Below are positions 1-7,114 of a DNA stretch of 25,815 nt, one piece after another. The stretch is from contig DJDA01000089.1 in assembly GCA_002430835.1 (NCBI GenBank), positions 1 through 25,815 on the forward strand, written 5' to 3'. Numbering within the stretch: the first letter of the stretch is position 1; each line of letters starts with the position of its first letter. Made by a program: the position numbers and the translations under genes. The notes under the pieces are model-generated. The model saw nothing but the letters and a program-made list of their open reading frames with translations, was not told the origin of the DNA and made no database searches. This stretch comes from Brevundimonas sp. UBA5936. GTDB taxonomy: Bacteria > Pseudomonadota > Alphaproteobacteria > Caulobacterales > Caulobacteraceae.

Positions 1-824
1 TGGGTCGGGTTGGTGATGATGACGGTGGCGTCCGGCACAGCCTGCATCATCCGCTGACGGCCGCGCTGCATGCGGATCTGACGTAGCTTGGCCTTGACGT
101 GCGGGTCGCCGTCGGACTGTTTGAAGTCTTCCTTCAGCTCTTCCTTGGTCATCCGCATCCGCTTGGCGAAGCGCATCCGCTGCCACAGATAGTCAGCCCC
201 CGCCGTCAGCGACAGGAAGATCAAGGCCGACAGCATCAACGCCAGCGCCAGGTCGCGCGCGAACGGCAGGATCATCGCCGGGCTCATGGCGGCCAGGTTC
301 TCGAACTCGCGCGCGTGGGGCTTCAGCACCCACCAGCAGACGGCGCCGATGGCGACCAGCTTGATGAAGGTCTTGAGGAACTGCACCAGGCCGTCCGGGC
401 CGAAGATGCGCTTGAAGCCCTCCAGCGGATTCACCTTGGACCACTTCGGCTTGACCTTGTCGGCGGTGAAGATGAGGCCCGACTGCGCCAGATTGCCGCC
501 GACCCCGCCCAGGATGACCGCGAACATCAAGGCCGCCAGGAACGGCGCCGCCGCCCAGACGGCGTGCATGCCGATCTCGACGCCTCCGCCCGCCTCCAGC
601 CCGCCGATCATGGCGTGCGGCTGGGCCAGGAAGGGCGTCAGGGACTCGGCGATCCGGGTCGAAAACCAGCCGCCGCCCGCCAGCAGCACGCCGGCCGCCC
701 CGGCCAGAGACAGCGCCGCCGCCACGTCCGGCGACTTGGCGACGTCGCCCTTTTTGCGCGCTTCCTCGAGTTTTCGCGGGGTGGCGTCTTCTGTTTTCGA
801 CTCGGGATCGGGGCCGTCAGCCAA
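1..824 (-). CDS. flhB: Flagellar export gate protein FlhB (3' end missing)
   Basis: FlhB is an inner-membrane part of the flagellar type III export gate and switches substrate specificity from rod/hook to filament proteins. About 274 residues are visible. The N-terminus has the typical charged FlhB opening (SKTEDATPRKLEEARKKGDV), followed by about four membrane spans and a basic linker. The frame runs off the window within the family's self-cleavage motif: N, P and T are complete and the next codon begins CA, which fits His, so the whole C-terminal cytoplasmic domain lies outside. I chose TTG at 824 because it is preceded by GGAGG and gives the normal N-terminus; no ATG is available nearby. 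The start overlaps the end of fliR by 8 bases, so translation is probably coupled. Identity is secure from sequence and context. Confidence 0.95.
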   Translation of the reverse strand, partial: MADGPDPESKTEDATPRKLEEARKKGDVAKSPDVAAALSLAGAAGVLLAGGGWFSTRIAESLTPFLAQPHAMIGGLEAGGGVEIGMHAVWAAAPFLAALMFAVILGGVGGNLAQSGLIFTADKVKPKWSKVNPLEGFKRIFGPDGLVQFLKTFIKLVAIGAVCWWVLKPHAREFENLAAMSPAMILPFARDLALALMLSALIFLSLTAGADYLWQRMRFAKRMRMTKEELKEDFKQSDGDPHVKAKLRQIRMQRGRQRMMQAVPDATVIITNPT

Positions 825-1587
825 CGGCGCCTCCCGTGAAGAAGGCCGCCACCGAGCGGTAGCGGTCGATGAAGACGGTTCCCACCACGCCCAGGCTGAG
901 CGTGAACACCGACAGGCCCAGGATGACGCTCAAGGGCGCCGCGGCGAAATAGACTTGGAAGCTGGGCATGACCCGCGCCACCAGGCCCGAGGCCAGGTTG
1001 AAGATCAGGGCGAACACCAGAACCGGCGCCGCCAGCTGCACCCCGAGCATGAAGCTCTGGCTCAGGGTCTTCACCGCCATCTGGGTGAAGTCCGAAACGA
1101 TCAGCGGCTTGGCCGGGGCGATGGCCTCATACGATCCGACCATGCCGCCGATGAACAGGTGATGGGTGTTGGTGGCGAACACCAGCGTCACGCCCAGCAG
1201 CATCAGAAAGGCCGACAAGGTCGTGCCCGGCTGGGCCTGCAGGGGGTTGGCGGTCTGGGAGAAGCCCAGCGTCGTCTGCAGGGAGACGATCTCGCCCGCC
1301 GTGGTCAGGGCGGTCATGAAGCTGCGCAGGATGGCGCCGATGGCCAGGCCGGTCAGCACCTCGCGCATCACCCAGCCGACGGTGGCGCCCAGCGTGGCGG
1401 GCAGGGCCGGCAGGGCGCCGCCCACGATGGGCCACAACGCCAGCGACAGCACCAGGGCCAGCGACAGACGGACCCTCGGCGGAACATAGGATTCGCCGAA
1501 GCCGGGCAGCATCATCAGGATCGCGCCGACGCGCGCGAAGATCAGCCCTCCGGCCCAGACCTGTTCCGCCGTGGCGTAAGGCTCCAT
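817..1587 (-). CDS. fliR: Flagellar export gate protein FliR
   Basis: FliR is a polytopic inner-membrane component of the flagellar type III export gate, in the FliPQR core. The 256-residue protein has the normal family length, about six hydrophobic spans, and a typical start with ARVGAILMMLPGFGE followed by VPPRVRLSLALVLSLALWP. A GGAAG ribosome site sits directly before the ATG. It lies 22 bases downstream of fliQ and overlaps flhB by 8 bases, so the three genes form one fliQ-fliR-flhB transcript, the arrangement known from Caulobacter. No fliP or fliO is found upstream in this window. Confidence 0.95.
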   Translation of the reverse strand: MEPYATAEQVWAGGLIFARVGAILMMLPGFGESYVPPRVRLSLALVLSLALWPIVGGALPALPATLGATVGWVMREVLTGLAIGAILRSFMTALTTAGEIVSLQTTLGFSQTANPLQAQPGTTLSAFLMLLGVTLVFATNTHHLFIGGMVGSYEAIAPAKPLIVSDFTQMAVKTLSQSFMLGVQLAAPVLVFALIFNLASGLVARVMPSFQVYFAAAPLSVILGLSVFTLSLGVVGTVFIDRYRSVAAFFTGGAVG

Positions 1588-1609
1588 CTTCCTGCCCTAC
1601 AGCCCCGCC

Positions 1610-1873
1610 CTACATGCCCGCGATGCGCGCGGCGATCTCGCGCATGAAGCCGCCCAGCAGGGCGCCCATCAGCGGCAGGAACAGCAGCAACGACACGAAG
1701 ATGGCGATGATCTTGGGCGCATAAACCAGAGTCTGCTCCTGGATTTGGGTCAGGGCCTGGAACAGGCCGATGGCCACGCCGACCACCAGGGCCACGATCA
1801 GAGCCGGCAGGCACAGCTGGATCGTCAGCCACAGGGCGTCGCGACCCACATCCAGAACTTCCGCGCCGCTCAT
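1610..1873 (-). CDS. fliQ: Flagellar export gate protein FliQ
   Basis: FliQ is the small two-helix membrane subunit of the flagellar export gate. The 87-residue protein has the usual length (86-90), an N-terminal amphipathic stretch (VLDVGRDALWLTIQL), two hydrophobic helices around residues 17-40 and 52-75, and the characteristic QALTQIQEQTLVYAPKI loop between them. The open frame extends further upstream, but the family alignment and length fix the start at the ATG whose first base is 1873. It is the first gene of the fliQ-fliR-flhB transcript, and a CtrA-type box lies 65-80 bases upstream, which fits an early (class II) flagellar operon in Caulobacterales. Confidence 0.95.
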   Translation of the reverse strand: MSGAEVLDVGRDALWLTIQLCLPALIVALVVGVAIGLFQALTQIQEQTLVYAPKIIAIFVSLLLFLPLMGALLGGFMREIAARIAGM

Positions 1874-1937
1874 CGCCGATCCCCGAGGCGCCCCGAACAC
1901 ACGCACGGGACAGTGGGCAGAAAATGCCGACAGGATG

Positions 1938-1953
1938 GTTAACGCGACGTTAG
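1938..1953 (-). promoter_or_regulatory. CtrA-type box upstream of fliQ
   Basis: Read on the minus strand the sequence is CTAA-CGTCGCG-TTAAC, followed by CAT. The CtrA consensus is TTAA-N7-TTAAC, so this has one mismatch in the left half, exact spacing and a perfect right half. It lies 65-80 bases before the fliQ ATG, where a CtrA site covering the -35 region is expected. CtrA control of fliQ is established in Caulobacter crescentus; its action here is inferred. Confidence 0.75.
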
Positions 1954-1999
1954 GACGATGAAATGAGACCGATGTTCCGGTCGATGCCGCTTCATGCGA

Positions 2000-2021
2000 T
2001 TGACAACAGCGGCGACTAGAC
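2000..2021 (+). promoter_or_regulatory. Possible promoter of the OmpA-type lipoprotein gene
   Basis: A perfect TTGACA is followed after 10 bases by CTAGAC. This resembles the Caulobacter housekeeping promoter but its spacer is shorter than usual. It lies about 45 bases before the lipoprotein ATG and points away from the fliQ box, so the two would form a divergent control region. Confidence 0.35.
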
Positions 2022-2065
2022 AAACGTTTTCACCCTCCCCCCGATCAACGCCTGAAGGATGCCTC

Positions 2066-3061
2066 ATGAAACCGTTCCTGCGCCTCGCCTCCGTCCTGAC
2101 GATCGCGACCTCGGCGTTGCTGGTCGCCGCGTGCGACAACAAGGCGCCGGAACAGACTGAAGCGGCGACGGCTCCGGCCGAGGGCGCCTCGGCCGCCGCC
2201 GCCGGTCCCTTCGACGTGAACAGCGTGGCCCTGTCGAGCGCCAGCCTGGGCGACTTCCCCTATCTGCGCCTGCCCGAGGGCTACAAGCCGCAGAACAGCG
2301 AGGCGCACGACTTCGCCGACTTCCCCTTCTGGACCGGCGCCCGGTTCGAAATGATCGAAGGCCGCGTTCATCAGACCCAGATCACCAACGACACCGGCAA
2401 GAGCTTCTCGCGGCTGGAGCTGCTGCGGAACATGGAGCACGCGCTGAAAGAGGCGGGCGCCGTTCGCATCTTTGACGGCCAGATTCCCAGCGACGCCGCC
2501 CACGCCCTGCCAGAGGCGGTGCAGATGGCGTCGCTGAACGGCATCGGCGACATCTATAACGGCCCGTCGCAGACCTGGGTGATCCGCCAGGCCGACCGCA
2601 CGGTCTGGGTCCACCTGTATGTCGGCAGCGCGCAAGGCTCGATGGCGGTGGTCGAGGCCAAGGCCCTGGCGCCGACCGCCGGCCTACTGCCCGCCAGCGA
2701 ACTGGCGCGCAAGATCGCCGCCGACGGCCGCGTCGCGGTGCCGGTGGAGTTCGCGCTGGACAAGGCCGACATCCTGGACGCCTCGCGCCCCCAGATCGAC
2801 GCCATGGCCCAGATGCTGAAGGACGAAACGAGCCTGCGCCTGTCCGTCGAAGGCCACACCGACAACACCGGCGCGCCCGCCCGCAATCGTCCGCTGTCCG
2901 AAGAACGCGCCCGCGCCGTGGTCGCCGCCCTGACGCAGCAAGGGATCGACGCCAAGCGGCTGGAGGCCAAGGGCTTCGGCGCCGACAAGCCGGCAGCCGA
3001 CAACGCCAGCGACGAGGGCCGCGCCCGCAATCGCCGCGTCGAACTGGTCCGCCTGCCCTGA
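2066..3061 (+). CDS. OmpA-family lipoprotein with DUF4892-like N-terminal region
   Basis: This 331-residue protein has a lipoprotein signal (hydrophobic stretch, then LVAAC, lipidated Cys23), a short Ala/Pro/Glu-rich linker, a middle region at about 55-205, and a C-terminal OmpA-like peptidoglycan-binding domain at about 215-331. The OmpA signature is complete: GHTDNTG with Asp266, LSEERARAV, and RARNRRVEL with the peptidoglycan-binding Arg. The middle region (SRLELLRNMEHALKEAGA, then a WVHLYV strand) resembles DUF4892 domains, which are often fused to OmpA domains; I am moderately sure of that. The start is the ATG preceded by GAAGGA at 2054-2059; an upstream in-frame start is unlikely because it would bury the lipobox. 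The likely role is envelope anchoring to peptidoglycan. Asp at position +2 is unusual for an outer-membrane lipoprotein. Confidence 0.85.
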   Translation: MKPFLRLASVLTIATSALLVAACDNKAPEQTEAATAPAEGASAAAAGPFDVNSVALSSASLGDFPYLRLPEGYKPQNSEAHDFADFPFWTGARFEMIEGRVHQTQITNDTGKSFSRLELLRNMEHALKEAGAVRIFDGQIPSDAAHALPEAVQMASLNGIGDIYNGPSQTWVIRQADRTVWVHLYVGSAQGSMAVVEAKALAPTAGLLPASELARKIAADGRVAVPVEFALDKADILDASRPQIDAMAQMLKDETSLRLSVEGHTDNTGAPARNRPLSEERARAVVAALTQQGIDAKRLEAKGFGADKPAADNASDEGRARNRRVELVRLP

Positions 3062-3131
3062 TCGGGGCAGAAGCGGTTTTAAACAGCGGCGCCGTTTCCA
3101 AAACCTGTGCAGGGGAGGTATGCAGCCTTTC

Positions 3132-3722
3132 ATGAGCGACCAGACCCCCTCCTCCCCCGCCGTTTCCCAGGAAGAAGCCGAAGCCGCCGTCCGCACCCTG
3201 ATCCGCTGGGCCGGCGACAATCCTGAGCGCGAAGGCCTGATCGAAACGCCCAAGCGCGTGGCCAAGTCCTATCGCGAACTGTTCCAGGGCTATGAGGTCG
3301 AACCGCGCGACTATCTGGAAAAGACCTTCGAGGAAGTCGGCGGCTACGACGAACTGGTCGTCCTGAAGGACATCCGCTTCGTCAGCTTCTGCGAGCATCA
3401 CATGCTGCCGGTGGTGGGCAAGGCGCACGTCGCCTATCTGCCGACCGACCGGGTCGTGGGCATCTCCAAGCTGGCCCGCGTGGTGCGCGGCTTCGCCCGC
3501 CGCCTGCAGATCCAGGAGAAGATGACGTCCGAGATCGCCAACGCCATCCAGGACGTGCTGCGCCCCCACGGCGTCGGCGTGGTCATCGAGGCCGAACACA
3601 GCTGCATGACCATGCGCGGCGTCGACGTCCCCGGCGCCAGCCTGATCACCAGCTGCCTGCTGGGCGTCGTCCGCGAAGACCCCCGCACGCGCGAGGAATT
3701 CATGCGGCTGGCGCGAGGCTAA
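3132..3722 (+). CDS. folE: GTP cyclohydrolase I
   Basis: FolE converts GTP to 7,8-dihydroneopterin triphosphate, the first step of tetrahydrofolate synthesis, in the cytoplasm. The zinc and active-site residues are visible: FCEHHMLPVVG (Cys87, His89, His90) and EHSCMTMRG (His156, Cys158), with the family's TPKRVAKSY, and GISKLARVV between them. The length (196 residues) is normal. The start is uncertain: an ATG at 3120 is only one base from the GGGGAGG at 3112-3118, while the ATG at 3132 is 13 bases away and gives an MSDQ start. I prefer 3132 because one base is too close for initiation. It follows the OmpA-type gene by about 70 bases on the same strand and has no other folate genes nearby. 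Confidence 0.95.
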   Translation: MSDQTPSSPAVSQEEAEAAVRTLIRWAGDNPEREGLIETPKRVAKSYRELFQGYEVEPRDYLEKTFEEVGGYDELVVLKDIRFVSFCEHHMLPVVGKAHVAYLPTDRVVGISKLARVVRGFARRLQIQEKMTSEIANAIQDVLRPHGVGVVIEAEHSCMTMRGVDVPGASLITSCLLGVVREDPRTREEFMRLARG

Positions 3723-3732
3723 AAGCTCCTTT

Positions 3733-3759
3733 CCCTCCTTTTCTGACTGTGAAGGAGGG
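3733..3759. repeat. Inverted repeat after folE
   Basis: CCCTCCTT and AAGGAGGG form an 8-bp stem with an 11-base loop just after the folE stop codon. No run of T follows on either strand, so it is not a classical terminator. It could stabilise the 3' end or be chance. Confidence 0.35.
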
Positions 3760-3805
3760 CAACGGCCCCGTTCTTGCGTAACAGCATTCGAACAAGGGGG
3801 TCGTG

Positions 3806-4951
3806 ATGCTGCAGGCTGTGTTTTCGTCCCGGAATGAACCGCCGCCGATCATGCGCGGCGGTTGGCTGGACGCGCTGCGCTTCATCGTGGCCGCCCTGAT
3901 CATCCTGCATCACTTCCAGATGTCGGCGCCCATCCCCCTGGCCGAGGGGCTGCATCCCGTGTTCGAGCGCGGCGGCTTCCTGCTGACCAACTTCTTCCTG
4001 ATCGACAGCGGATACGTGCTGATGAGGGTCTATGGCCGCGCGGTCGGCTCGGGCCGGATGTCGAAGAGCGACTTCTTCCTGAAGCGGGCCTTGAGGGTTT
4101 ATCCGGCGCACCTGATCGTCTTGGGCCTGCTGGTGGCGCTGGTGCTGGCGGCCACCGCCGCGGGCATGCCGCCCAGCCATCCCGAGTGGTTCGCCTGGGA
4201 CCAGCTTCCCGCCCAGGCGGCCCTGGTGCAGTCGTTCGGCGTGCACGGCGGCCTGGGCTGGAACGCCCCGACCTGGTCGATCTCGGCGCTGCTGGGCTGC
4301 TACGTCGCCTTCCCCTTCGTGCTGCGGGGCCTCAGCCGGATCGGGCCGTGGACGGCGCTGATCCTGGTGGTCGTCGGCTATCTGGCCGCCAATGAGCTGA
4401 GCTGGGCGGTCCTGAAATATCCCGTCTATCAGATGCCGCTGAACCTGGGCATCTGGCGCGCCCTGCCCCTGTTCATCCTGGGCATGGGACTGGCCTGGTT
4501 CGCGCAAGGCGTGTGGATCAACGCCCGCGTCGCCGGTTGGGCCGGGGTGCTGGCCGCCGTCGGCCTGGCCGTCGCCCAGTATTTCGACAAGAACGCCCTG
4601 CTGTCGCTGGTCTTCATCTCCATCATCATCCTGGCGGCGGGCGCCGTGCCGACCAAGCGGCCGTCCAGGCTGGTCGAGGCGGCGGCCATGGTGTCCTTCT
4701 CCATGTTCATCTCGAACGAAGTGGTGCGCATCGCCTGGTTCGGCCTGGCCGAGGCCTTCGCCAACAAGCTGTCGCTGGGCGAGACCTGGCGTTGGGGCTT
4801 GTGGGTTCTGGGCGTGCTGGCGGCCTTCGTCTTCGCCTTCGGCCTGCACTATCTGATCGACCAGCCGATCCAGAACCGCATCCGCGCCTGGCTGAAGGCG
4901 CGCGGCAAGGGCGCCGCCGTCAGCCAGCCGGTCGTCTCGCTGGAGGGCTAG
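3806..4951 (+). CDS. Acyltransferase-3 family membrane protein
   Basis: This is a 381-residue integral membrane protein of the acyltransferase 3 family, which moves acyl groups (often acetyl or succinyl) onto cell-surface sugars. The family opening is clear: LDALRFIVAALIILHHF with the conserved His pair at residues 35-36, then FFLIDSGYVLM and FFLKRALRVYPAHLIV, the conserved Arg-containing loop. About ten hydrophobic spans follow, ending with a short basic tail after LIDQPIQNRI. I chose the ATG at 3806 over the GTG at 3803 because AGGGGG at 3795-3800 is then 5 bases away. No sugar pathway genes lie nearby, so the acceptor cannot be named. Its stop codon is shared as a CTAG with the convergent VOC gene. 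Confidence 0.85.
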   Translation: MLQAVFSSRNEPPPIMRGGWLDALRFIVAALIILHHFQMSAPIPLAEGLHPVFERGGFLLTNFFLIDSGYVLMRVYGRAVGSGRMSKSDFFLKRALRVYPAHLIVLGLLVALVLAATAAGMPPSHPEWFAWDQLPAQAALVQSFGVHGGLGWNAPTWSISALLGCYVAFPFVLRGLSRIGPWTALILVVVGYLAANELSWAVLKYPVYQMPLNLGIWRALPLFILGMGLAWFAQGVWINARVAGWAGVLAAVGLAVAQYFDKNALLSLVFISIIILAAGAVPTKRPSRLVEAAAMVSFSMFISNEVVRIAWFGLAEAFANKLSLGETWRWGLWVLGVLAAFVFAFGLHYLIDQPIQNRIRAWLKARGKGAAVSQPVVSLEG

Positions 4952-5331
4952 GCCCCGCCCGCCCCGCCGACCAGATGCAGGATGTTGCCGTCCGGATCCT
5001 TGAACCAGGCCAGACGCAGCGGCCCGGCGACATGGACGTCGCCGTCATGCGCCATGCCGTCGTAACGCTCGAAGGCGACGCCCTTGGTCTTCAGGTCGGC
5101 GACGATGTCGTCCACCTCGACGCCCACGTCCCAGGTCACGGCGTTGGCCTGGTTCGTCCCGGCGAAGTCCGAGCGATAGACCGTCAGCCAGGTGTTCCCG
5201 GTGCGATAGCCCAGCACCCCGTCCATGCCGGTGTTCGCCAGGTTCAGACCCAGCACGTCGGAATAGAAGGCCCTGGCGCGCTCCAGATCCTTCACCGCCA
5301 CGATGGCCGAGGAGTTCTTGTCCTTGAGCAT
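4948..5331 (-). CDS. VOC-fold (glyoxalase/dioxygenase-like) protein
   Basis: This 127-residue protein carries a vicinal oxygen chelate fold, seen as VKDLERARAFYSDVLGLNL near the start and FKDPDGNILHLVG near the end, the two typical beta-alpha-beta repeats. The family covers glyoxalases, dioxygenases and drug-binding resistance proteins. The usual Glu in DPDGN-x-x-E is replaced by His here and no N-terminal His ligand is seen, so metal-dependent chemistry is doubtful and a ligand-binding role is possible. The ATG is preceded by GGGAGAA. The gene converges on the acyltransferase with overlapping stop codons and is divergent from the zincin gene. Confidence 0.8.
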   Translation of the reverse strand: MLKDKNSSAIVAVKDLERARAFYSDVLGLNLANTGMDGVLGYRTGNTWLTVYRSDFAGTNQANAVTWDVGVEVDDIVADLKTKGVAFERYDGMAHDGDVHVAGPLRLAWFKDPDGNILHLVGGAGGA

Positions 5332-5475
5332 GATGGTTCTCCCTTGTCAGGAGACAACCAACCGCAGGCGAGGACGATCCCTGCCGCGTGACTCCGCCCC
5401 GACATTACCGGCGTTTCATTTGACACAGCAGGCGTGGCGGTTGTCCTTTTCCGGACCTTGAGAGAAGGATCATCC

Positions 5476-6447
5476 ATGCGCCGACTGGCTTTGACGATCA
5501 CCCTGGGCCTCAGCCTGCTGGCGACGGGCGCAGCCGCTCAACAGAGCCCCTCCCCGATCCGGTTGGAAGACAGCGACGTCGCCCGCTTCTGGACAGCCTA
5601 TGACGCCGTTCGCGCGGAGACGTCGCCGGAAGCCCAGAAGGCCGTGTTCCAAAGACTCTACATCGACGCCGGAACGCCGGGTCTGGCCGCCTTCATGGAG
5701 GCCAAGGGCTATACGGCGGACACCTATCTTCAGGCCATCCGCGCCTATCCGGCCTATTGGGACTCGGTGCGGCCTCGCACGGCGCTGGCCGCCGGCGCCC
5801 TGACGCGGCTCGAGGGGCATCTGGAGCGGTTCCGCGCCCTCTATCCCGAGTTGCGCCCGGCCGGGATCTATTTCGAGGTCGGCGCCCTGCGATCCGCCGG
5901 GACGACGCAAGGCGACAAGGTGCTGCTGGGCGTCGAAATGGCGACCGGCGACGAGAGCGTCGACACCTCTGAAATGCCGGCCGGGCTTCAGCGCTTCTTC
6001 GCCTCCTACTTGGCCAGCAAGCCGCTGGAGAACCTGGACCTGCTGGCGGTGCACGAGGTGGTCCACACCCAGCAAGAAGGCGAGCGCCCCAACCTGCTGG
6101 CCCAGGCCGTCTATGAGGGCGTGGCCGATTTCGTCGCCGAACAGGTGACGGGCCGGATGCCCGACCTGGCCTATGTGACCTATGGCCCGGCGCATGACGC
6201 GGCGATCAAGGCCGCCTTCCGCCAGGATATGGCGAGCGAGGACTTCAGCGGCTGGCTCTACAACAGCGCCGACAACGCCTTCGGCGTACGCGATCTCGGC
6301 TACTACGTCGGCTATGCGATCACGCGCGGCTATTATGAGCGCGCGCCGGACAAGGCGGCGGCGCTGAAGACCATGCTCGAACTGGATTACTCGGACCCGG
6401 CCGTCGTCCAGGCCTTCGTCGACGCCTCGGGCTATTTCACCGACTAG
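5476..6447 (+). CDS. Secreted zincin-type (HExxH) protein, probable DUF2268-like protease
   Basis: This 323-residue protein begins with a Sec signal peptide (RRLALTITLGLSLLATGAAA, cleavage near residues 21-22). The centre holds a zinc-protease signature, AVHEVVHTQQ (His193, Glu194, His197), followed 17 residues later by YEGVADF (Glu214), a geometry that fits gluzincins. The spacing and the EGxADF segment resemble the predicted Zn-dependent proteases of the DUF2268 type. The substrate is unknown; it probably acts in the periplasm. The start is the ATG preceded by AAGGA at 5465-5469, which places the signal peptide at the very N-terminus. A TTGACA at 5420-5425 may be its -35 element, though no good -10 follows. 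The gene ends at a strong two-way terminator. Confidence 0.7.
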   Translation: MRRLALTITLGLSLLATGAAAQQSPSPIRLEDSDVARFWTAYDAVRAETSPEAQKAVFQRLYIDAGTPGLAAFMEAKGYTADTYLQAIRAYPAYWDSVRPRTALAAGALTRLEGHLERFRALYPELRPAGIYFEVGALRSAGTTQGDKVLLGVEMATGDESVDTSEMPAGLQRFFASYLASKPLENLDLLAVHEVVHTQQEGERPNLLAQAVYEGVADFVAEQVTGRMPDLAYVTYGPAHDAAIKAAFRQDMASEDFSGWLYNSADNAFGVRDLGYYVGYAITRGYYERAPDKAAALKTMLELDYSDPAVVQAFVDASGYFTD

Positions 6448-6474
6448 CCGCCGAGCAGAGCAGCGAGGCCCAAT

Positions 6475-6516
6475 AAAAAAGACGCGGAGGTCGCCCTCCG
6501 CGTCTTCTTCTTTTTT
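6475..6516. terminator. Bidirectional intrinsic terminator between the zincin and csp genes
   Basis: GACGCGGAGG (6481-6490) pairs perfectly with CCTCCGCGTC (6495-6504) over a four-base loop. A run of six A precedes the hairpin and a T-rich tail follows it, so both strands read as a GC stem plus U-tract. It serves the two convergent genes. Confidence 0.92.
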
Positions 6517-6541
6517 CACGAACCAGAAGGTCCGTAAGGCC

Positions 6542-6745
6542 TTAGAGGAGCTTGAGATCCACTGCCGAGGTCTTGCCGCGCTGGGATTCCAGCTCGTACT
6601 CGACCTTGGCGTTGTCATCGAGACCCACCAGACCCGCCTTTTGCACTGCGGTGATGTGGACGAAAACGTCCGCGCCGCCCGTGTCGGGTTGAATGAAGCC
6701 GAAGCCCTTCGTGGGGTTGAACCACTTGACCGTGCCGGTCGCCAT
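6542..6745 (-). CDS. Cold shock domain protein (CspA family)
   Basis: This 67-residue protein is a single cold shock domain that binds single-stranded RNA and DNA and keeps mRNA unfolded. The nucleic-acid-binding motifs are present: KGFGFI (RNP1, residues 13-18) and VFVHI (RNP2, 27-31), after the MATGTVKWFNPTKG opening common in alphaproteobacteria. The length is typical. The ATG is preceded by GGAG. It stands alone on the minus strand with its own terminator. Paralogues are usually numerous in a genome, so the exact Csp number cannot be given, and cold induction is not implied. Confidence 0.95.
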   Translation of the reverse strand: MATGTVKWFNPTKGFGFIQPDTGGADVFVHITAVQKAGLVGLDDNAKVEYELESQRGKTSAVDLKLL

Positions 6746-6780
6746 ATTGCGTCTCCGTAAACGCGCTTTTCCAGGCGGAC

Positions 6781-6803
6781 GTCCTAGCAGGAGCGCCCGT
6801 CAG
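6781..6803 (-). promoter_or_regulatory. Possible csp promoter
   Basis: On the minus strand CTGACGG is followed after 8 bases by GCTAGGAC, close to the Caulobacter housekeeping consensus (GCTANAWC at -10), although the spacer is short. The predicted transcript would start around 6774 and leave a leader of about 28 bases, too short for an E. coli cspA-type thermosensor. Confidence 0.4.
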
Positions 6804-6907
6804 CCCATCTGGACAAGCTCGTTCAGGCGAAGGAGCAAGACGCGGGTTTGGACCCCACGTGAAATCCGGGCTGCGGCGATGTTGTCACCCGACTATCCAC
6901 AGCGGTC

Positions 6908-6945
6908 AACTGTAAAGCGAAACCCAGCTGACAGGCTTTACAGTT
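6908..6945. repeat. Perfect 11-bp inverted repeat in intergenic DNA
   Basis: AACTGTAAAGC (6908-6918) is mirrored by GCTTTACAGTT (6935-6945), 16 bases apart. It is AT-rich compared with its surroundings. It could be a pair of operator half-sites or a hairpin, and lies about 165 bases upstream of the csp start. No U-tract follows, so a terminator is unlikely. Confidence 0.7.
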
Positions 6946-7114
6946 AATTTCGCCGCGGCGCGCGCAACTTGCGCTCCGTCGCGCCCAGGCGACGACGCAC
7001 CGGCGCGCAGTGGTATAGTCCGACGACTGCACATGACCGAACAGACCACGCCCCGCCTGGCGCAAACGCCGAAGAAACACCGCTCCTGATGCGCAGAAGG
7101 CGCCGGGGCGGCGC

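Larger units (their letters stand above)
6746..7114. other. Intergenic region between csp and the serine hydrolase gene
   Basis: This is the only gap above 300 bases. It contains the putative csp promoter (6781-6803) and an 11-bp inverted repeat (6908-6945). No open frame here has a ribosome site or a recognisable protein, and no tRNA-like or riboswitch-like fold was seen. The part from 6950 to 7114 is GC-rich and shows nothing I can name; a clear terminator for the serine hydrolase gene is absent. Confidence 0.6.

Noticed and set aside
286..1647. A 453-codon plus-strand open frame
   Set aside because: It is antisense to flhB and fliR and has a biased, featureless composition.
3719..4849. 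A 376-codon minus-strand open frame
   Set aside because: It is antisense to the acyltransferase gene and rich in Gln, His and Asp without a domain.
6746..6900. A cspA-type cold-responsive leader RNA
   Set aside because: The predicted leader is about 28 bases, and no long structured 5' region is supported.
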